NCBI RefSeq assembly: GCF_035958815.1
Contig: NZ_CP108383.1
Coordinates: forward strand, 8,060,001-8,124,000
Source: Nocardia sp. NBC_01327
GTDB lineage: Bacteria; Actinomycetota; Actinomycetes; Mycobacteriales; Mycobacteriaceae
DNA: 64,000 nt
Direction of reading: 5' to 3'
Of this stretch, positions 26,069 through 34,840 are shown one piece after another (within the stretch, counting starts at the first letter, position 1; every line of letters begins with the position of its first letter). The notes beneath the pieces were generated by a model. The model worked only from the letters and a program-made list of their open reading frames with translations, had not been told where the DNA came from and did no database searches. The translations under genes were made by a program, and so were the position numbers.

Positions 26069-27316
26069 ATGGCGATCTCGGATGTCAAGGAATACGCACA
26101 CCTCACCCCGGAGGATGTCGAGGCTATCGGCGCGGAGCTGGATGCCATCCGCCGCGAAATCGAATCTTCCCGGGGTGACAGCGATGCCCGCTACATCCGA
26201 AATGTGATTCGTTTACAGCGCGGCCTCGAAATCACCGGCCGCGGAGCGCTTTTCTTCAGTCTGTTCCCGCCCGCCTGGTTCGCGGGCGCGGCACTGCTCG
26301 GCACGGCCAAGATCATCGAGAATATGGAGATCGGCCACAACGTCATGCACGGGCAGTGGGACTGGATGAACGATCCGGAAATCCACTCCACCCAGTGGGA
26401 ATGGGATAACGCGGGCCCGTCCGAGCACTGGAAGATCACGCACAACTTCCTGCACCACAAGTACACCAATGTGCTCGGTATGGATGACGATATCGGCTAC
26501 GGCCTGCTGCGCGTCACCCGCGATCAGCGCTGGAGCCCGTTCTACCTCGGCCAGCCGCTGTACAACCTGCTGCTGCAGAGCTTCTTCGAATACGGCGTCG
26601 CCATCCAGCATTTGGAGCTCGGCAAGATCGCCAAGAAGAAGTGGGCCAAGGACAGCCCCGAATGGAAGCAGTTCGAGGCGGACCGCACGCTGGTGCTCAA
26701 GAAGATCGGCAAGCAGGCGGGCAAGGATTACCTGCTGTTCCCGCTGCTCACCGGTCCGGCCTTCTTCGGCACGCTGACCGCGAACCTGACCGCCAATGTG
26801 ATCCGCAATGTGTGGACCAATGCGATCATCTTCTGCGGCCATTTCCCCGACGGCGCCGAGAAGTTCACCAAGGGCGATGTGCTCAATGAAACCCAGGGTG
26901 AGTGGTACCTGCGGCAGATGCTGGGCAGCGCCAATATCTCCGGCGGCAAGCTGCTGCACTTCATGAGCGGCAATCTCAGCCACCAGATCGAGCACCACCT
27001 GTTCCCGGATCTGCCGTCCAACCGGCTGAAGGACATCGCGGTGCGGGTGCGGGCCATGTGCGACAAGTACGACCTGCCGTACACCACCGGTTCGCTGCCG
27101 GTGCAGTACTTCAAGTCGTGGCGCACCATCATGAAGCTGTCGCTGCCCAATAAGTACCTGAGCCGCAGCACCGACGACGCTCCGGAAACCAAGTCCGAGA
27201 AGGCCTTCGGCGGCCAGGCCAGCATCGATCCGGCCACCGGCGCCCGCCGCGGTCTGCGCACCGCCCTCAAGGAGGGCCGTCGCCGCATCACCCGCCAGCC
27301 CGCCCTCGTCGGCTGA
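26069..27316 (+). CDS. DesA3-type acyl-CoA desaturase, second copy
   Basis: A 415-residue paralogue of the gene at 24564, aligned along nearly all its length. The histidine boxes are GHNVMHGQ, THNFLHH and QIEHH. It shares GEWYLRQMLGSAN and the KYDLPYTTGS segment. It lacks the coiled-coil tail, ending in a short basic stretch (GRRRITRQP). ATG 26069 appears leaderless; there is no ribosome-binding site. It has its own repeat-bearing promoter, so the two copies may be expressed differently. Regioselectivity is unknown. Confidence 0.92.
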   Translation: MAISDVKEYAHLTPEDVEAIGAELDAIRREIESSRGDSDARYIRNVIRLQRGLEITGRGALFFSLFPPAWFAGAALLGTAKIIENMEIGHNVMHGQWDWMNDPEIHSTQWEWDNAGPSEHWKITHNFLHHKYTNVLGMDDDIGYGLLRVTRDQRWSPFYLGQPLYNLLLQSFFEYGVAIQHLELGKIAKKKWAKDSPEWKQFEADRTLVLKKIGKQAGKDYLLFPLLTGPAFFGTLTANLTANVIRNVWTNAIIFCGHFPDGAEKFTKGDVLNETQGEWYLRQMLGSANISGGKLLHFMSGNLSHQIEHHLFPDLPSNRLKDIAVRVRAMCDKYDLPYTTGSLPVQYFKSWRTIMKLSLPNKYLSRSTDDAPETKSEKAFGGQASIDPATGARRGLRTALKEGRRRITRQPALVG

Positions 27317-27330
27317 GCCACTGAACCACC

Positions 27331-27366
27331 CGAAGCGCCCCCGCTGAATTCAGCGGGGGCGCTTCG
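27331..27366 (+). terminator. Perfect 36-bp palindromic terminator after the second desaturase
   Basis: CGAAGCGCCCCCGCTGAA followed directly by its exact reverse complement, 14 bases past the stop. Confidence 0.8.
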
Positions 27367-27410
27367 GCGTACCGGGCCGCATCGAATTTCGAATTCGGAG
27401 TCGCCCCGTC

Positions 27411-27515
27411 ACCCCGGCATACTTCTGGCCGGGATCCACCGGAAACTGCTGGAGCGCACCCGGCATGGATCCCGGCCAGATGCGCGCCGGTATGACAGAG
27501 AGTGGCCGCGCTGGG
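27411..27515. repeat. Dispersed-repeat-like inverted element
   Basis: Arms TCTGGCCGGGATCC (27424-27437) and GGATCCCGGCCAGA (27467-27480) are exact reverse complements. They are flanked by CCCCGGCAT and GCCGGTATGAC, with a further GGGATGACGGGG. This style of GTCATCCCGGC/TGGCCGGGATCC element is, from memory, scattered through Nocardia genomes. It has no coding content. Confidence 0.55.
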
Positions 27516-27614
27516 ATGACGGGGAGTGCGCTCGCCGGATGCCGGGAGTCAACACCGCCTCGATAGGGCGGGCTGCCAGGTAGGGCTGCGGCGGGGCCTG
27601 GTTCACTGGACGCC

Positions 27615-28286
27615 GTGTGTGCTGAAGGTCCGATCGCCCCTGATGAATGTCTGAGCGTCTACGACGCCATCCGCCTGCGCCGCGATGTGCGCGCGGAGTT
27701 CACCGGAGAGGTCGTGGACGACACCACGCTGTTGCGGATTCTCGACGCCGCGCATCGGGCGCCCAGCGTCGGCAATTCGATGCCGTGGGATTTCATCGTC
27801 ATTCGTGATCCGGCCATGCTGTCGAAGTTCGCCGATCATGTCGCCGGCAAGCGCCGCGAATTCCAGGAGGCGCTGCCTTCGGACCGCTCCGAGACCTTCA
27901 CTCCGATCAAGATCGAGGGCATTACCGAATCCGGCACCGGGATTGTGGTCACCCACAATCAGGCGCGCGGCGGCACCCATGTGCTGGGCCGTGCGACGGT
28001 TCCCGAAACCGGCATCTACTCCACCATTCTGGCGATACAGAACCTCTGGCTGGCCGCCACCGCCGAGGGCGTGGGCGTCGGCTGGGTGAGTTTCTACGAC
28101 ACCCCGGTTCTCGCCGATCTGCTCGATCTGCCCGACCACATCAAACCGGTCGCCTGGCTCTGTGTCGGCCCCGTCGACGAATTCCAGCAGATCCCCGATC
28201 TGGAACGCTTCGGCTGGCGCACCCGCCGCCCCCTCGAAGCCGCTGTCCACTGGGAGCGCTTCACCCCGGCCGAATCCGCCGAATAG
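27615..28286 (+). CDS. bluB: 5,6-dimethylbenzimidazole synthase
   Basis: A 223-residue BluB, a nitroreductase-fold enzyme that breaks down reduced FMN with oxygen to make the lower ligand of vitamin B12. Diagnostic parts are YDAIRLRRDVRAEFTG (D24 corresponds to the catalytic Asp32 of the Sinorhizobium enzyme), HRAPSVGNSMPWDFI and VPETGIYSTILAIQNLWLAA. The start is GTG 27615. No other cobalamin gene and no B12 riboswitch lie nearby; it stands alone between a dispersed repeat and a terminator. Confidence 0.92.
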   Translation: MCAEGPIAPDECLSVYDAIRLRRDVRAEFTGEVVDDTTLLRILDAAHRAPSVGNSMPWDFIVIRDPAMLSKFADHVAGKRREFQEALPSDRSETFTPIKIEGITESGTGIVVTHNQARGGTHVLGRATVPETGIYSTILAIQNLWLAATAEGVGVGWVSFYDTPVLADLLDLPDHIKPVAWLCVGPVDEFQQIPDLERFGWRTRRPLEAAVHWERFTPAESAE

Positions 28287-28289
28287 CCT

Positions 28290-28323
28290 AAACCCCCGCG
28301 CCCGCACGGGCATTCGGGGGTTT
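28290..28323 (+). terminator. Intrinsic terminator of bluB
   Basis: AAACCCCCG pairs with CGGGGGTTT four bases after the stop. Confidence 0.75.
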
Positions 28324-28365
28324 CGAGTGCGAGGCCGCATGCTCGCCACACGCGGTGACCGAGAA

Positions 28366-29034
28366 TCAGTGCGCGCCTGCGGCATAGGCCGAGCCCGCGC
28401 CCACCGCGGCGCCGATGCCCGCACCGATCGCCGCGCCACCCGCTGCGCCGATCGCGACCGGGATGGCTTCACCGGCGGCGAAACCGAGCGCGCCACCGGC
28501 GACCGTGCCGACGGGAACGCCCGCGGCTTCACCGAGGGCCGCACCGACTCCGGCGCCGACACCGACTCCTGCCGCGCCACCGACAATGGCTCCGGCGACG
28601 ACGCCCGCGGGGCCCGTGGGGATGCCCGCGATGCCACCGGCGACCACGCCGGGGAGCGCTCCGGCAACACCACCGACGACGGTGCCCGCGGCCGGGCCGA
28701 CAACGGCTCCGGCTGCGGCGCCCACGGGAGCGCCGATCGCGGCGCCGACCACACCGGCCGGGAGTCCGACGACGCCACCGGCGACGCCGCCCGCGACCGC
28801 ACCGGCACCCGCGCCGATGAGCGCGCCGGTACCGGCGGCCGCGCCCATGCTGTTCAGGGTCTGGACCGGAATACCGGTGGTGGGATCACGCGGAATGTCG
28901 CTGATCGCGGCGGCGGGCTGCGGCTGGTCGGCGGTCGCGGCATTCGCGGTGCCGGCGCCCGCGAGGATCACGCCGGCGGCGACGGGAAGAGCGATGACAC
29001 TGGTGTAGAGAGCCTTGCTGATACGCACGTCCAT
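28366..29034 (-). CDS. Secreted glycine-zipper repeat protein
   Basis: A 222-residue precursor with a Sec signal peptide (ISKALYTSVIALPVAAGVIL, then AGAGTANAA). After a 35-residue linker, the remaining 150 residues consist almost only of Gly, Ala, Val and Pro in GxxxG-type zippers (for example GALIGAGAGAVAGGVAGGVV). Such segments insert into or pack within membranes, so the protein may be anchored in the envelope. GAAGGA lies just before ATG 29034. A palindrome TGACC-ACCT-GGTCA lies in its promoter at about 29077. Function unknown. Confidence 0.65.
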   Translation of the reverse strand: MDVRISKALYTSVIALPVAAGVILAGAGTANAATADQPQPAAAISDIPRDPTTGIPVQTLNSMGAAAGTGALIGAGAGAVAGGVAGGVVGLPAGVVGAAIGAPVGAAAGAVVGPAAGTVVGGVAGALPGVVAGGIAGIPTGPAGVVAGAIVGGAAGVGVGAGVGAALGEAAGVPVGTVAGGALGFAAGEAIPVAIGAAGGAAIGAGIGAAVGAGSAYAAGAH

Positions 29035-29233
29035 CAATCCTTCTGCATCCGAGGGTGGTCGTCGTCTTTGGAGGGTGACCACCTGGTCAATTGATCAGTT
29101 TCAACTCAGAAACTATTGAAATACCGCTTGACCAGCCATGATGTGGACCACAAAGCCTTCCGACTCACCGATTCGGATAATTGCGTCACGCAACACAATC
29201 CGCCCGGAAGTGATCCGGGGCATAACCGCCCGA

Positions 29234-30754
29234 TCAGCGTGCGAGGACCGGTGCGGCAGACCGAGTAGCGGTCGGTTGGGCAACGAGTTCGGCGGCCGGG
29301 GTTTCGCGGAGGCGGCTGGTCAAAGCCAGGGCGAGCGCTGCCAGGACCGCAGCGGCGATGAAGACGATGTCGATGCCCGAGGTGAAGGCGTTCAGCGCCT
29401 GCTGGTGAGCCGCCGAGGTCAGGGTGCCGAGGGCCGACATGCTCACGCCGGGGTCATCGGCGGCGAAGCAGGTATTGAGCAGCGATCCGGCGGCGGCCGC
29501 ACCGACCGCACCGCCGAGCGACTGGAAGAAGCGGATGCCGGTGGTGGCCACGCCGAGCTGGTGACGCGGGACGGCACTCTGCACGACGGTGATGAGCTTG
29601 CCCAGCAGCTGGCCGAATCCGAGCCCCAGTACCACCAGTTCGCCGCGAATAAGCCAGAGCGAGGTGTGGTCGCCGGTGGTCGCCAGCCCCGCCAAAGCGA
29701 TTGTCAGGAAAGCGGTTCCGATGATCATCGAGGTGCGGGTGGCGAAACCGAGCTTGTCGCCGAGCAGACCGGACACCATCAGTCCAGCGGCCATGAAGGC
29801 CAGGTATACACCGGCATCGGTGGCGCTGATGCCCCGGGCGATCTGCAGATAGACCATCAGATTGATCATGGCGCCGGTCATGACGATGCCGATCAGGCCC
29901 TGAATGACGTAGCCGAGCCGCACGGCCCGCAGGCGGAACAGCGCCAGCGGCAGGATCGGGTGCGCCGCGGTGGCCTGCCGCCAGAGGAACAGGGCCAGGC
30001 ACAGGACCGATGCCGCAAGCAGTTCGATGATCACCGGCGAGGTCCAGCTGTACTGCGTGCCACCCCATTCGCAGGCCATCAGCAGGGCGCCGGCGAATCC
30101 GGCGACCAGTGCTGCGCCGAGCAGATCGAGCGAGGTCTTGGCGGTGTGAACAGGAAGGCGCACAGCCCAGAGCAGACCGGCGACGATCGCCAGGCCGAGC
30201 GGCAGATTGATATAGAAGATCCAGCGCCAGTTGCCACTGTCGGCGAACAGCCCGCCCACCAGCGGCCCGATGGCCATACCGAATCCGGCCATCAGCCCGG
30301 CCATCGCGCCGGGGCCCTTGCCCTTGCCGCCGCCCATGACATGGAACATCAGCACCATGGTGACGCTCATCAGTCCGCCCGCGCCGACGCCCTGCAGCAT
30401 CCGGAAGGCGATCAGTTCGGTCATGGTGGTGGCCGCGCCGCAGAGCGCGGAACCGGCCATGAAGACGGTGAGCGCGGCGATGAGCACCCGCTTCGGCCCG
30501 AACAGATCGCAGAGACGGCCGTAGAGCGGCAGCATCACCGTCGCGGCCAGGGTGAATCCGGCGACCAGCCAGGTCACCTGGTTGATGCCGTTGATCGGAT
30601 CGAGGTCTCGGACGATCGGGACGATGGCCGCGGAGACGATATTTCCGTCCAGGATCGCCAGGATCATCGTCAGCAGGCAGAGGATCTTGGCGATGCCGGT
30701 CTGCAAGGGAGACATGGGCTTTGCCGTATCGGCAGGTGCGGTGTTCGTGCTCAT
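29234..30754 (-). CDS. MFS drug exporter, DHA2 family, second in the window
   Basis: A 506-residue 14-segment transporter. Motif A is GRLCDLFGPKR and motif C lies in MAIGPLVGGLFAD; RMLQGVGAGGLMSV is also typical. It is divergent from the tetR gene at 30835 with an 80-base shared promoter region carrying two palindromes, the classic arrangement of a self-regulating drug efflux pair. The substrate is unknown. Confidence 0.9.
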   Translation of the reverse strand: MSTNTAPADTAKPMSPLQTGIAKILCLLTMILAILDGNIVSAAIVPIVRDLDPINGINQVTWLVAGFTLAATVMLPLYGRLCDLFGPKRVLIAALTVFMAGSALCGAATTMTELIAFRMLQGVGAGGLMSVTMVLMFHVMGGGKGKGPGAMAGLMAGFGMAIGPLVGGLFADSGNWRWIFYINLPLGLAIVAGLLWAVRLPVHTAKTSLDLLGAALVAGFAGALLMACEWGGTQYSWTSPVIIELLAASVLCLALFLWRQATAAHPILPLALFRLRAVRLGYVIQGLIGIVMTGAMINLMVYLQIARGISATDAGVYLAFMAAGLMVSGLLGDKLGFATRTSMIIGTAFLTIALAGLATTGDHTSLWLIRGELVVLGLGFGQLLGKLITVVQSAVPRHQLGVATTGIRFFQSLGGAVGAAAAGSLLNTCFAADDPGVSMSALGTLTSAAHQQALNAFTSGIDIVFIAAAVLAALALALTSRLRETPAAELVAQPTATRSAAPVLAR

Positions 30755-30778
30755 GGCCAGAACGATAAGCCCGATTTG

Positions 30779-30827
30779 TTGACCGGGTCAATACTTTATC
30801 CAGGATCAATTTTCATCCTGGTATAGT
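30779..30827. promoter_or_regulatory. TetR operator region with two palindromes and leaderless tetR promoter
   Basis: TTGACC-G-GGTCAA (30779-30791) and CCAGGAT-N8-ATCCTGG (30800-30821) are perfect inverted repeats. TATAGT (30822-30827) ends seven bases before the tetR ATG. The second palindrome directly abuts this -10 box, as expected for autorepression. Confidence 0.65.
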
Positions 30828-30834
30828 TCCGCCC

Positions 30835-31488
30835 ATGACCGAGGAACTCAGCCTGCGGGAGCGCAAGAAGATCGATACCGCGCGGGCACTCTGGCGGGCC
30901 GCCATGGCCTTGTTCGTGGAGCGCGGCTTCGACAATGTCTCCGTCGCGGAGATCGCCGCCGCGGTGAACGTGTCGAAGATGACGGTGTTCAACTACTTCG
31001 GCACCAAGGAGGACCTGGTCCTCACTCCGATGGAGGAGCATGTCGGCGAGCCCGCCGCCGTCGTGCGGGAGCGGGCCGTCGGCGAATCGGCCGTGGCCGC
31101 GGTGCGCCGCCAATTCCGTTCAGGGCTGACGGCTTTCGATCCGGCGACCGGCCTCAGCAATATGGCCGGCATCGTCGACGTACAGCGCCTGGTCCGCGCG
31201 ACGCCGGCACTGGCCCAGCGCGTGGCCACCTTCCGGGAGCGGTCGGAGGATCTGCTCGCCACCGAACTCATCACGCAGACCGGCGATCCGGGTCTCACCC
31301 CCCGACTCGCGGCGGCGCAAATCATCGCCGTCCGGCACACGCTGATCGCCGAGAACAACCGGCGCATGCTGGCAGGAGCCGACCCGAAGTCCGTACTGCC
31401 CGACGCGCTCGCCCACGCCGAGCACGCCTTCGACCTACTCGAACGCGGACTGGGCGATTACTGCACGCGCACAGCCCCACCCGCATAA
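30835..31488 (+). CDS. TetR-family transcriptional regulator
   Basis: A 217-residue regulator. The HTH covers residues 10-60 (FDNVSVAEIAAAVNVSKMTV, then FNYFGTKEDLV). The C-terminal ligand domain is not assignable. It lies divergent from the MFS exporter and probably represses it. The ATG seems leaderless. A tandem repeat follows the stop codon at once. Confidence 0.9.
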   Translation: MTEELSLRERKKIDTARALWRAAMALFVERGFDNVSVAEIAAAVNVSKMTVFNYFGTKEDLVLTPMEEHVGEPAAVVRERAVGESAVAAVRRQFRSGLTAFDPATGLSNMAGIVDVQRLVRATPALAQRVATFRERSEDLLATELITQTGDPGLTPRLAAAQIIAVRHTLIAENNRRMLAGADPKSVLPDALAHAEHAFDLLERGLGDYCTRTAPPA

Positions 31489-31490
31489 GA

Positions 31491-31603
31491 CACACCCGTA
31501 GCGCACCCGGGCACGGTCACACCCTGCCGGGCACCCGGGCATGACCACACCCTGCCGGGCACCCGGGCGTGGCCACACCCGTATCGGGCATCCGGGGGGT
31601 GGC
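31491..31603 (+). repeat. 28-bp tandem repeat, about four copies
   Basis: Units begin at 31491, 31518, 31546 and 31574. Each reads roughly CACACCCTGCCGGG followed by CACCCGGGCATGAC. Copies two and three are nearly identical, and the outer ones have diverged. It starts two bases after the tetR stop, is non-coding, and is rich in G/C hairpin potential. Confidence 0.75.
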
Positions 31604-31670
31604 CGCACCCACGCAGGCGCGGGTGCGGCGAGCTCGAGCGGCGCGATTTTCACCGCTGCGGGGCGGAGGG

Positions 31671-31717
31671 AAAAACGGCCCGCAGCATGCTGATTCGCAT
31701 GCTGCGGGCCGAAAAAA
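31671..31717. terminator. Bidirectional terminator
   Basis: CGGCCCGCAGCATGC and GCATGCTGCGGGCCG form a 15-bp perfect stem across six bases. A-runs lie on both sides, so each strand reads stem then T-run on exit for the minus strand. It ends the thiolase transcript. Confidence 0.85.
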
Positions 31718-31729
31718 CCTGGTAGGGGG

Positions 31730-33022
31730 CTAGACGCGTTCGAGGACTGCGGAGGCGCCGATGCCGCCCGCGGCGCAGATGCCGAGGAGGGCGGTGGACT
31801 TGCCGGTGCGTGCGAGTTCGTTCGCCATGGTGGTGACCATGCGGGCGCCGGTCGCGCCGAAGGGGTGGCCGAGGGAGACCGAGCCGCCGTGCACATTCAA
31901 GGTGGCGGGGTCGATTTCGCCGACGGCCGTGTCGCGGTCGAGGCGGGTCTTGGCCCATTCGTCGCTGGCCAGGGCCGAGACGACGGACAGGGTCTGGGCG
32001 GCGAAGGCCTCGTGGATATCGACGAAATCGATATCCGCCAGGGACAATCCGGCCTTGTCCAGGGCGCGCGGCATGGAGATGGCGGGGCCGATGAGGACCT
32101 GATCGCGCGGGTCCACGCTGACGAAACTCCAGGAGCGGAAGGCCGCCAGGGGCTCGAAGCCGAGGGCGCGGGCCTTCTCCTCGCTCATGAGCAGGACCGC
32201 GGAGCCGCCGTCGGTGAGCGGGCTGGCATTGCCCGCGGTGACGGTGCCGCCCTTGGCGAAAACCGGTGCGAGCGTGGACAGTTTCCCGACGCTGGTGCCG
32301 GGGCGAACCAGACCGTCGCGATCGACGACCTTGCCCTCGGGGGTGGTCACCGACAGCACTTCGCTGTCGAATCGCCCGGATTCGATGGCCGCGGCGGCGC
32401 GGTGATGCGAGCGGGCGGCGAACTCGTCCTGTGCGGCGCGCGAAATGCCGTGGATGCGCGCCATTTTCTCGGCGGATTCACCCATGACCTCGCCGGTGGT
32501 CCGCTCCTCGATCTTCGGGCGGCGCGGCACCAGATCGATGAACGGCGCCAATTGCGCTGCGGCCGAAAGGTAGTCCTTCGCCTTCGGCTTCCCCAGCGCC
32601 AGCGGCGCGGCGGCGTGCACGATCTTCTGCGGCAGCTTCACCTCGGCATTGCTGGTGGAGTCGCTGCCCCCGGCGATCATGATGTCGTATTCGCCGCGCT
32701 CGATGGCCGCGACGGCGGAGGTGATGGCCTGCAAACCGGACGCGCAGGCGCGAGTGACGGTGTAACCCTCACAGCCCGGGTCCAATTGGAGATCCAGCGC
32801 GATCTCACGCGCGATATTCGGTGCGCCACTGGGCAGAATCACCCCGCCCCACACGATGGCCTGCACCTCCCCCTTCGGCAGCCCGGTCCGCTCGAGCAGT
32901 CCGCGCACGGCGGTATCGGCGAGGTCGATGGAATCCATCCGCGTGTAATCACCGAACGCCCGCACGAACGGGGTCCGCACACCGGACACGATGACAGCAC
33001 GGCGAGCACCACTGGTAGCCAC
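31730..33022 (-). CDS. Acetyl-CoA acyltransferase (thiolase), FadA/FadI type
   Basis: A 430-residue thiolase for the last step of fatty acid beta-oxidation. The acyl-accepting Cys93 is in TRACASGLQ, the base His in VSLGHPFGATG, and the second Cys in GICAAGGIG. The N-terminus (AVIVSGVRTPFVRAFGDY) resembles the long-chain FadI-type subgroup. It is transcribed alone, with no FadB partner nearby, and the exact chain-length preference is open. Confidence 0.92.
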   Translation of the reverse strand: MATSGARRAVIVSGVRTPFVRAFGDYTRMDSIDLADTAVRGLLERTGLPKGEVQAIVWGGVILPSGAPNIAREIALDLQLDPGCEGYTVTRACASGLQAITSAVAAIERGEYDIMIAGGSDSTSNAEVKLPQKIVHAAAPLALGKPKAKDYLSAAAQLAPFIDLVPRRPKIEERTTGEVMGESAEKMARIHGISRAAQDEFAARSHHRAAAAIESGRFDSEVLSVTTPEGKVVDRDGLVRPGTSVGKLSTLAPVFAKGGTVTAGNASPLTDGGSAVLLMSEEKARALGFEPLAAFRSWSFVSVDPRDQVLIGPAISMPRALDKAGLSLADIDFVDIHEAFAAQTLSVVSALASDEWAKTRLDRDTAVGEIDPATLNVHGGSVSLGHPFGATGARMVTTMANELARTGKSTALLGICAAGGIGASAVLERV

Positions 33023-33213
33023 GCTAGACCGCCTCCCCGAAACTTTGGCGGGCCACTGAGAGCCCCGAAACCTGCGTTGCCGACCGGCGGTCGCCGACCT
33101 GGCCGAGTTCTGGGGGTACCCCAGGAGTTACCCGAATACTCACGAAATCAGTTGTATCTGATACGAGATGTAACAGCAAGCGACCTACGGCCACCGCCGC
33201 CATGACACAGGGC

Positions 33214-33240
33214 GACCGGGGCTCTGGTAAAGCCCCGGTC
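33214..33240 (-). terminator. Hairpin terminator of the hibernation factor gene
   Basis: GACCGGGGCT pairs with AGCCCCGGTC across seven bases, 28 bases beyond the HPF stop. Confidence 0.7.
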
Positions 33241-33267
33241 GAGAGGATGTTCTAGCGAATAGCCACT

Positions 33268-33996
33268 TTATGCGAGACGGATGATGCCGTAGTCGAAGGC
33301 GTGGCGACGGTAGACGACCGACGGTCGGTCGGTCTCCTTGTCCTGGAACAGGAAGAAATCGTGACCGACGAGCTCCATCTGGTAGAGGGCGTCGTCGATC
33401 GTCATGGGGATGGCGGGATGGGTCTTGGTACGGACGACATGACCAGGTCCGGCGGTTTCGCCGTCCTGTTCCTCGCCCGCGTGATCATGTGCGCCGGACG
33501 ACCCGTTCGGTGACATGAACAGCGAATCGTCGATCAGCCCGGCCGTCGCTTCGGACACCGAGATCGGTGTCTTGTCCCCATGATGTACGCGACGACGGTC
33601 CTTGAGCCGGCGCAACCGGCTCTCCAGCCTCTCGACCGCCAGCTCCAGGGCGGCGTAGAAGCTGTCCGCGCAGGCTTCGGCCCGGACGACCGGACCCTTG
33701 CCGCGAGCGGTGATCTCGATCCGCTGGCAGTTCTTGCGTTGACGACGGTTGCGTTCGTGTGTGAGTTCCACATCGAACAGATAGATGGTGGGATCGAAGC
33801 GCTCCAGGCGAGAAAGCTTCTCCGACACGTGGTTTCGGAAATGTTCTGGAACGCCACCCTCGCCGAGGGTTCGTCCCTTGACCACGATTTCCGCCGCCTG
33901 GCCGAGCACGGTGGATTGATCGTCGGGGATGAATTCATCATCCAGCAGCACCGAGGTGTCTGCAGACTTCGCTGAAGGTCGTGAAGAAGTCGTCAC
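33268..33996 (-). CDS. hpf: Long-form ribosome hibernation promoting factor
   Basis: A 242-residue long HPF. An N-terminal S30AE domain (VKGRTLGEGGVPEHFRNHV onward) binds the 30S decoding region. A linker of about 60 residues joins it to the C-terminal dimerisation domain (TIDDALYQMELVGHDFFLFQ, then YRRHAFDYGIIRL). It silences ribosomes in stationary phase. GTG 33996 was chosen because GGGAGGT lies four bases upstream. It matches Rv3241c in place and type. Confidence 0.93.
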   Translation of the reverse strand: MTTSSRPSAKSADTSVLLDDEFIPDDQSTVLGQAAEIVVKGRTLGEGGVPEHFRNHVSEKLSRLERFDPTIYLFDVELTHERNRRQRKNCQRIEITARGKGPVVRAEACADSFYAALELAVERLESRLRRLKDRRRVHHGDKTPISVSEATAGLIDDSLFMSPNGSSGAHDHAGEEQDGETAGPGHVVRTKTHPAIPMTIDDALYQMELVGHDFFLFQDKETDRPSVVYRRHAFDYGIIRLA

Positions 33997-34180
33997 GCGT
34001 ACCTCCCGGATCTGGCCGCACAAACCGCTCGTGCGGCGGGATTGAAACGTGTGCCGATCGAAGAGATCGCTCGGCACTGATGTCCGAGGCGCCACCTCCA
34101 AACTCTTAGTCCGGGTGTCTGGAAACCGACGCTAATACGCCAGCGACCTGTCCGCCAGTGTTCACGCAAATTTCGAAGAA

Positions 34181-34825
34181 TCAAGCGTGGCACGTAACCA
34201 GCGCGGCACGAACCGTCACTCGGGCACCGCGTAGCGCACGCACCGATTCGCACACCGTGGCGCCCGTGGTCAACACGTCGTCGATAAGGACTACCTCGGC
34301 ATTTGCCGGAAACAGGACGGGTCGGGAGCAGCCCGGACCCACGATGATCCGCCCGCGCAGATTGTGCTGGCGGTCGCTCCTGCCGAGGCCGACCGAATCG
34401 CGCACACCAGGGCGCATGGCCAGTAATCGCATCACTCGGCAATCGGGCAGCCAACTCGCCGCGACGTGCGCGGCACGCACCACCGGATCACCGCCGCGAC
34501 GCCGCGCCGCCACTCTACGGCTGGGTGCGGGAACCAGAATCAGCGGCCGTGTGCCGTCCCGCAAATGATCCAGCCCCCTGGCCAGGGCCACCCCTATCGA
34601 GGGCGCCAGGTCGGCGCGTCGCTGTTCCTTGGCGGCCAGCACCGCGCGGCGCGGCGCGCCCCGGTAGGGCGCGAGCGCCCAGCACGGCACCCCGGGATCG
34701 GCGCGCGGGCGCAGCCGGATCGGCGGACCGGACAGCGCATCGGCGCAGTCGGCACACCAGCTGGTTCCGCCCACTCCGCACCCGCCGCAGCTGCGCGGCA
34801 GGATCAGATCCAGCAGCTCCCCCAT
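34181..34825 (-). CDS. ComF-family phosphoribosyltransferase-like protein
   Basis: A 214-residue ComF/GntX-type protein. The N-terminus has a zinc-binding CGGC-x8-CADC cluster. The C-terminus has the PRPP-binding loop VVLIDDVLTTGATV. In competent bacteria ComF helps DNA uptake; in actinobacteria its role is unproven. The gene follows lpqB by 15 bases and probably belongs to the mtrA-mtrB-lpqB operon. Confidence 0.88.
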   Translation of the reverse strand: MGELLDLILPRSCGGCGVGGTSWCADCADALSGPPIRLRPRADPGVPCWALAPYRGAPRRAVLAAKEQRRADLAPSIGVALARGLDHLRDGTRPLILVPAPSRRVAARRRGGDPVVRAAHVAASWLPDCRVMRLLAMRPGVRDSVGLGRSDRQHNLRGRIIVGPGCSRPVLFPANAEVVLIDDVLTTGATVCESVRALRGARVTVRAALVTCHA

Positions 34826-34840
34826 CGATCCAGTGTGCGC

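Noticed and set aside
27317..27614. Possible cobalamin riboswitch before bluB
   Set aside because: No B12 box; the region is occupied by a terminator and a dispersed inverted repeat.
29138..30826. A 562-codon plus-strand frame opposite the second MFS gene
   Set aside because: Gly/Gln/His-rich shadow translation without motifs; the opposite strand encodes a clear DHA2 transporter.
31491..31603. CRISPR-like array
   Set aside because: The repeats are directly adjacent with no unique spacers, and no cas genes occur in the window.
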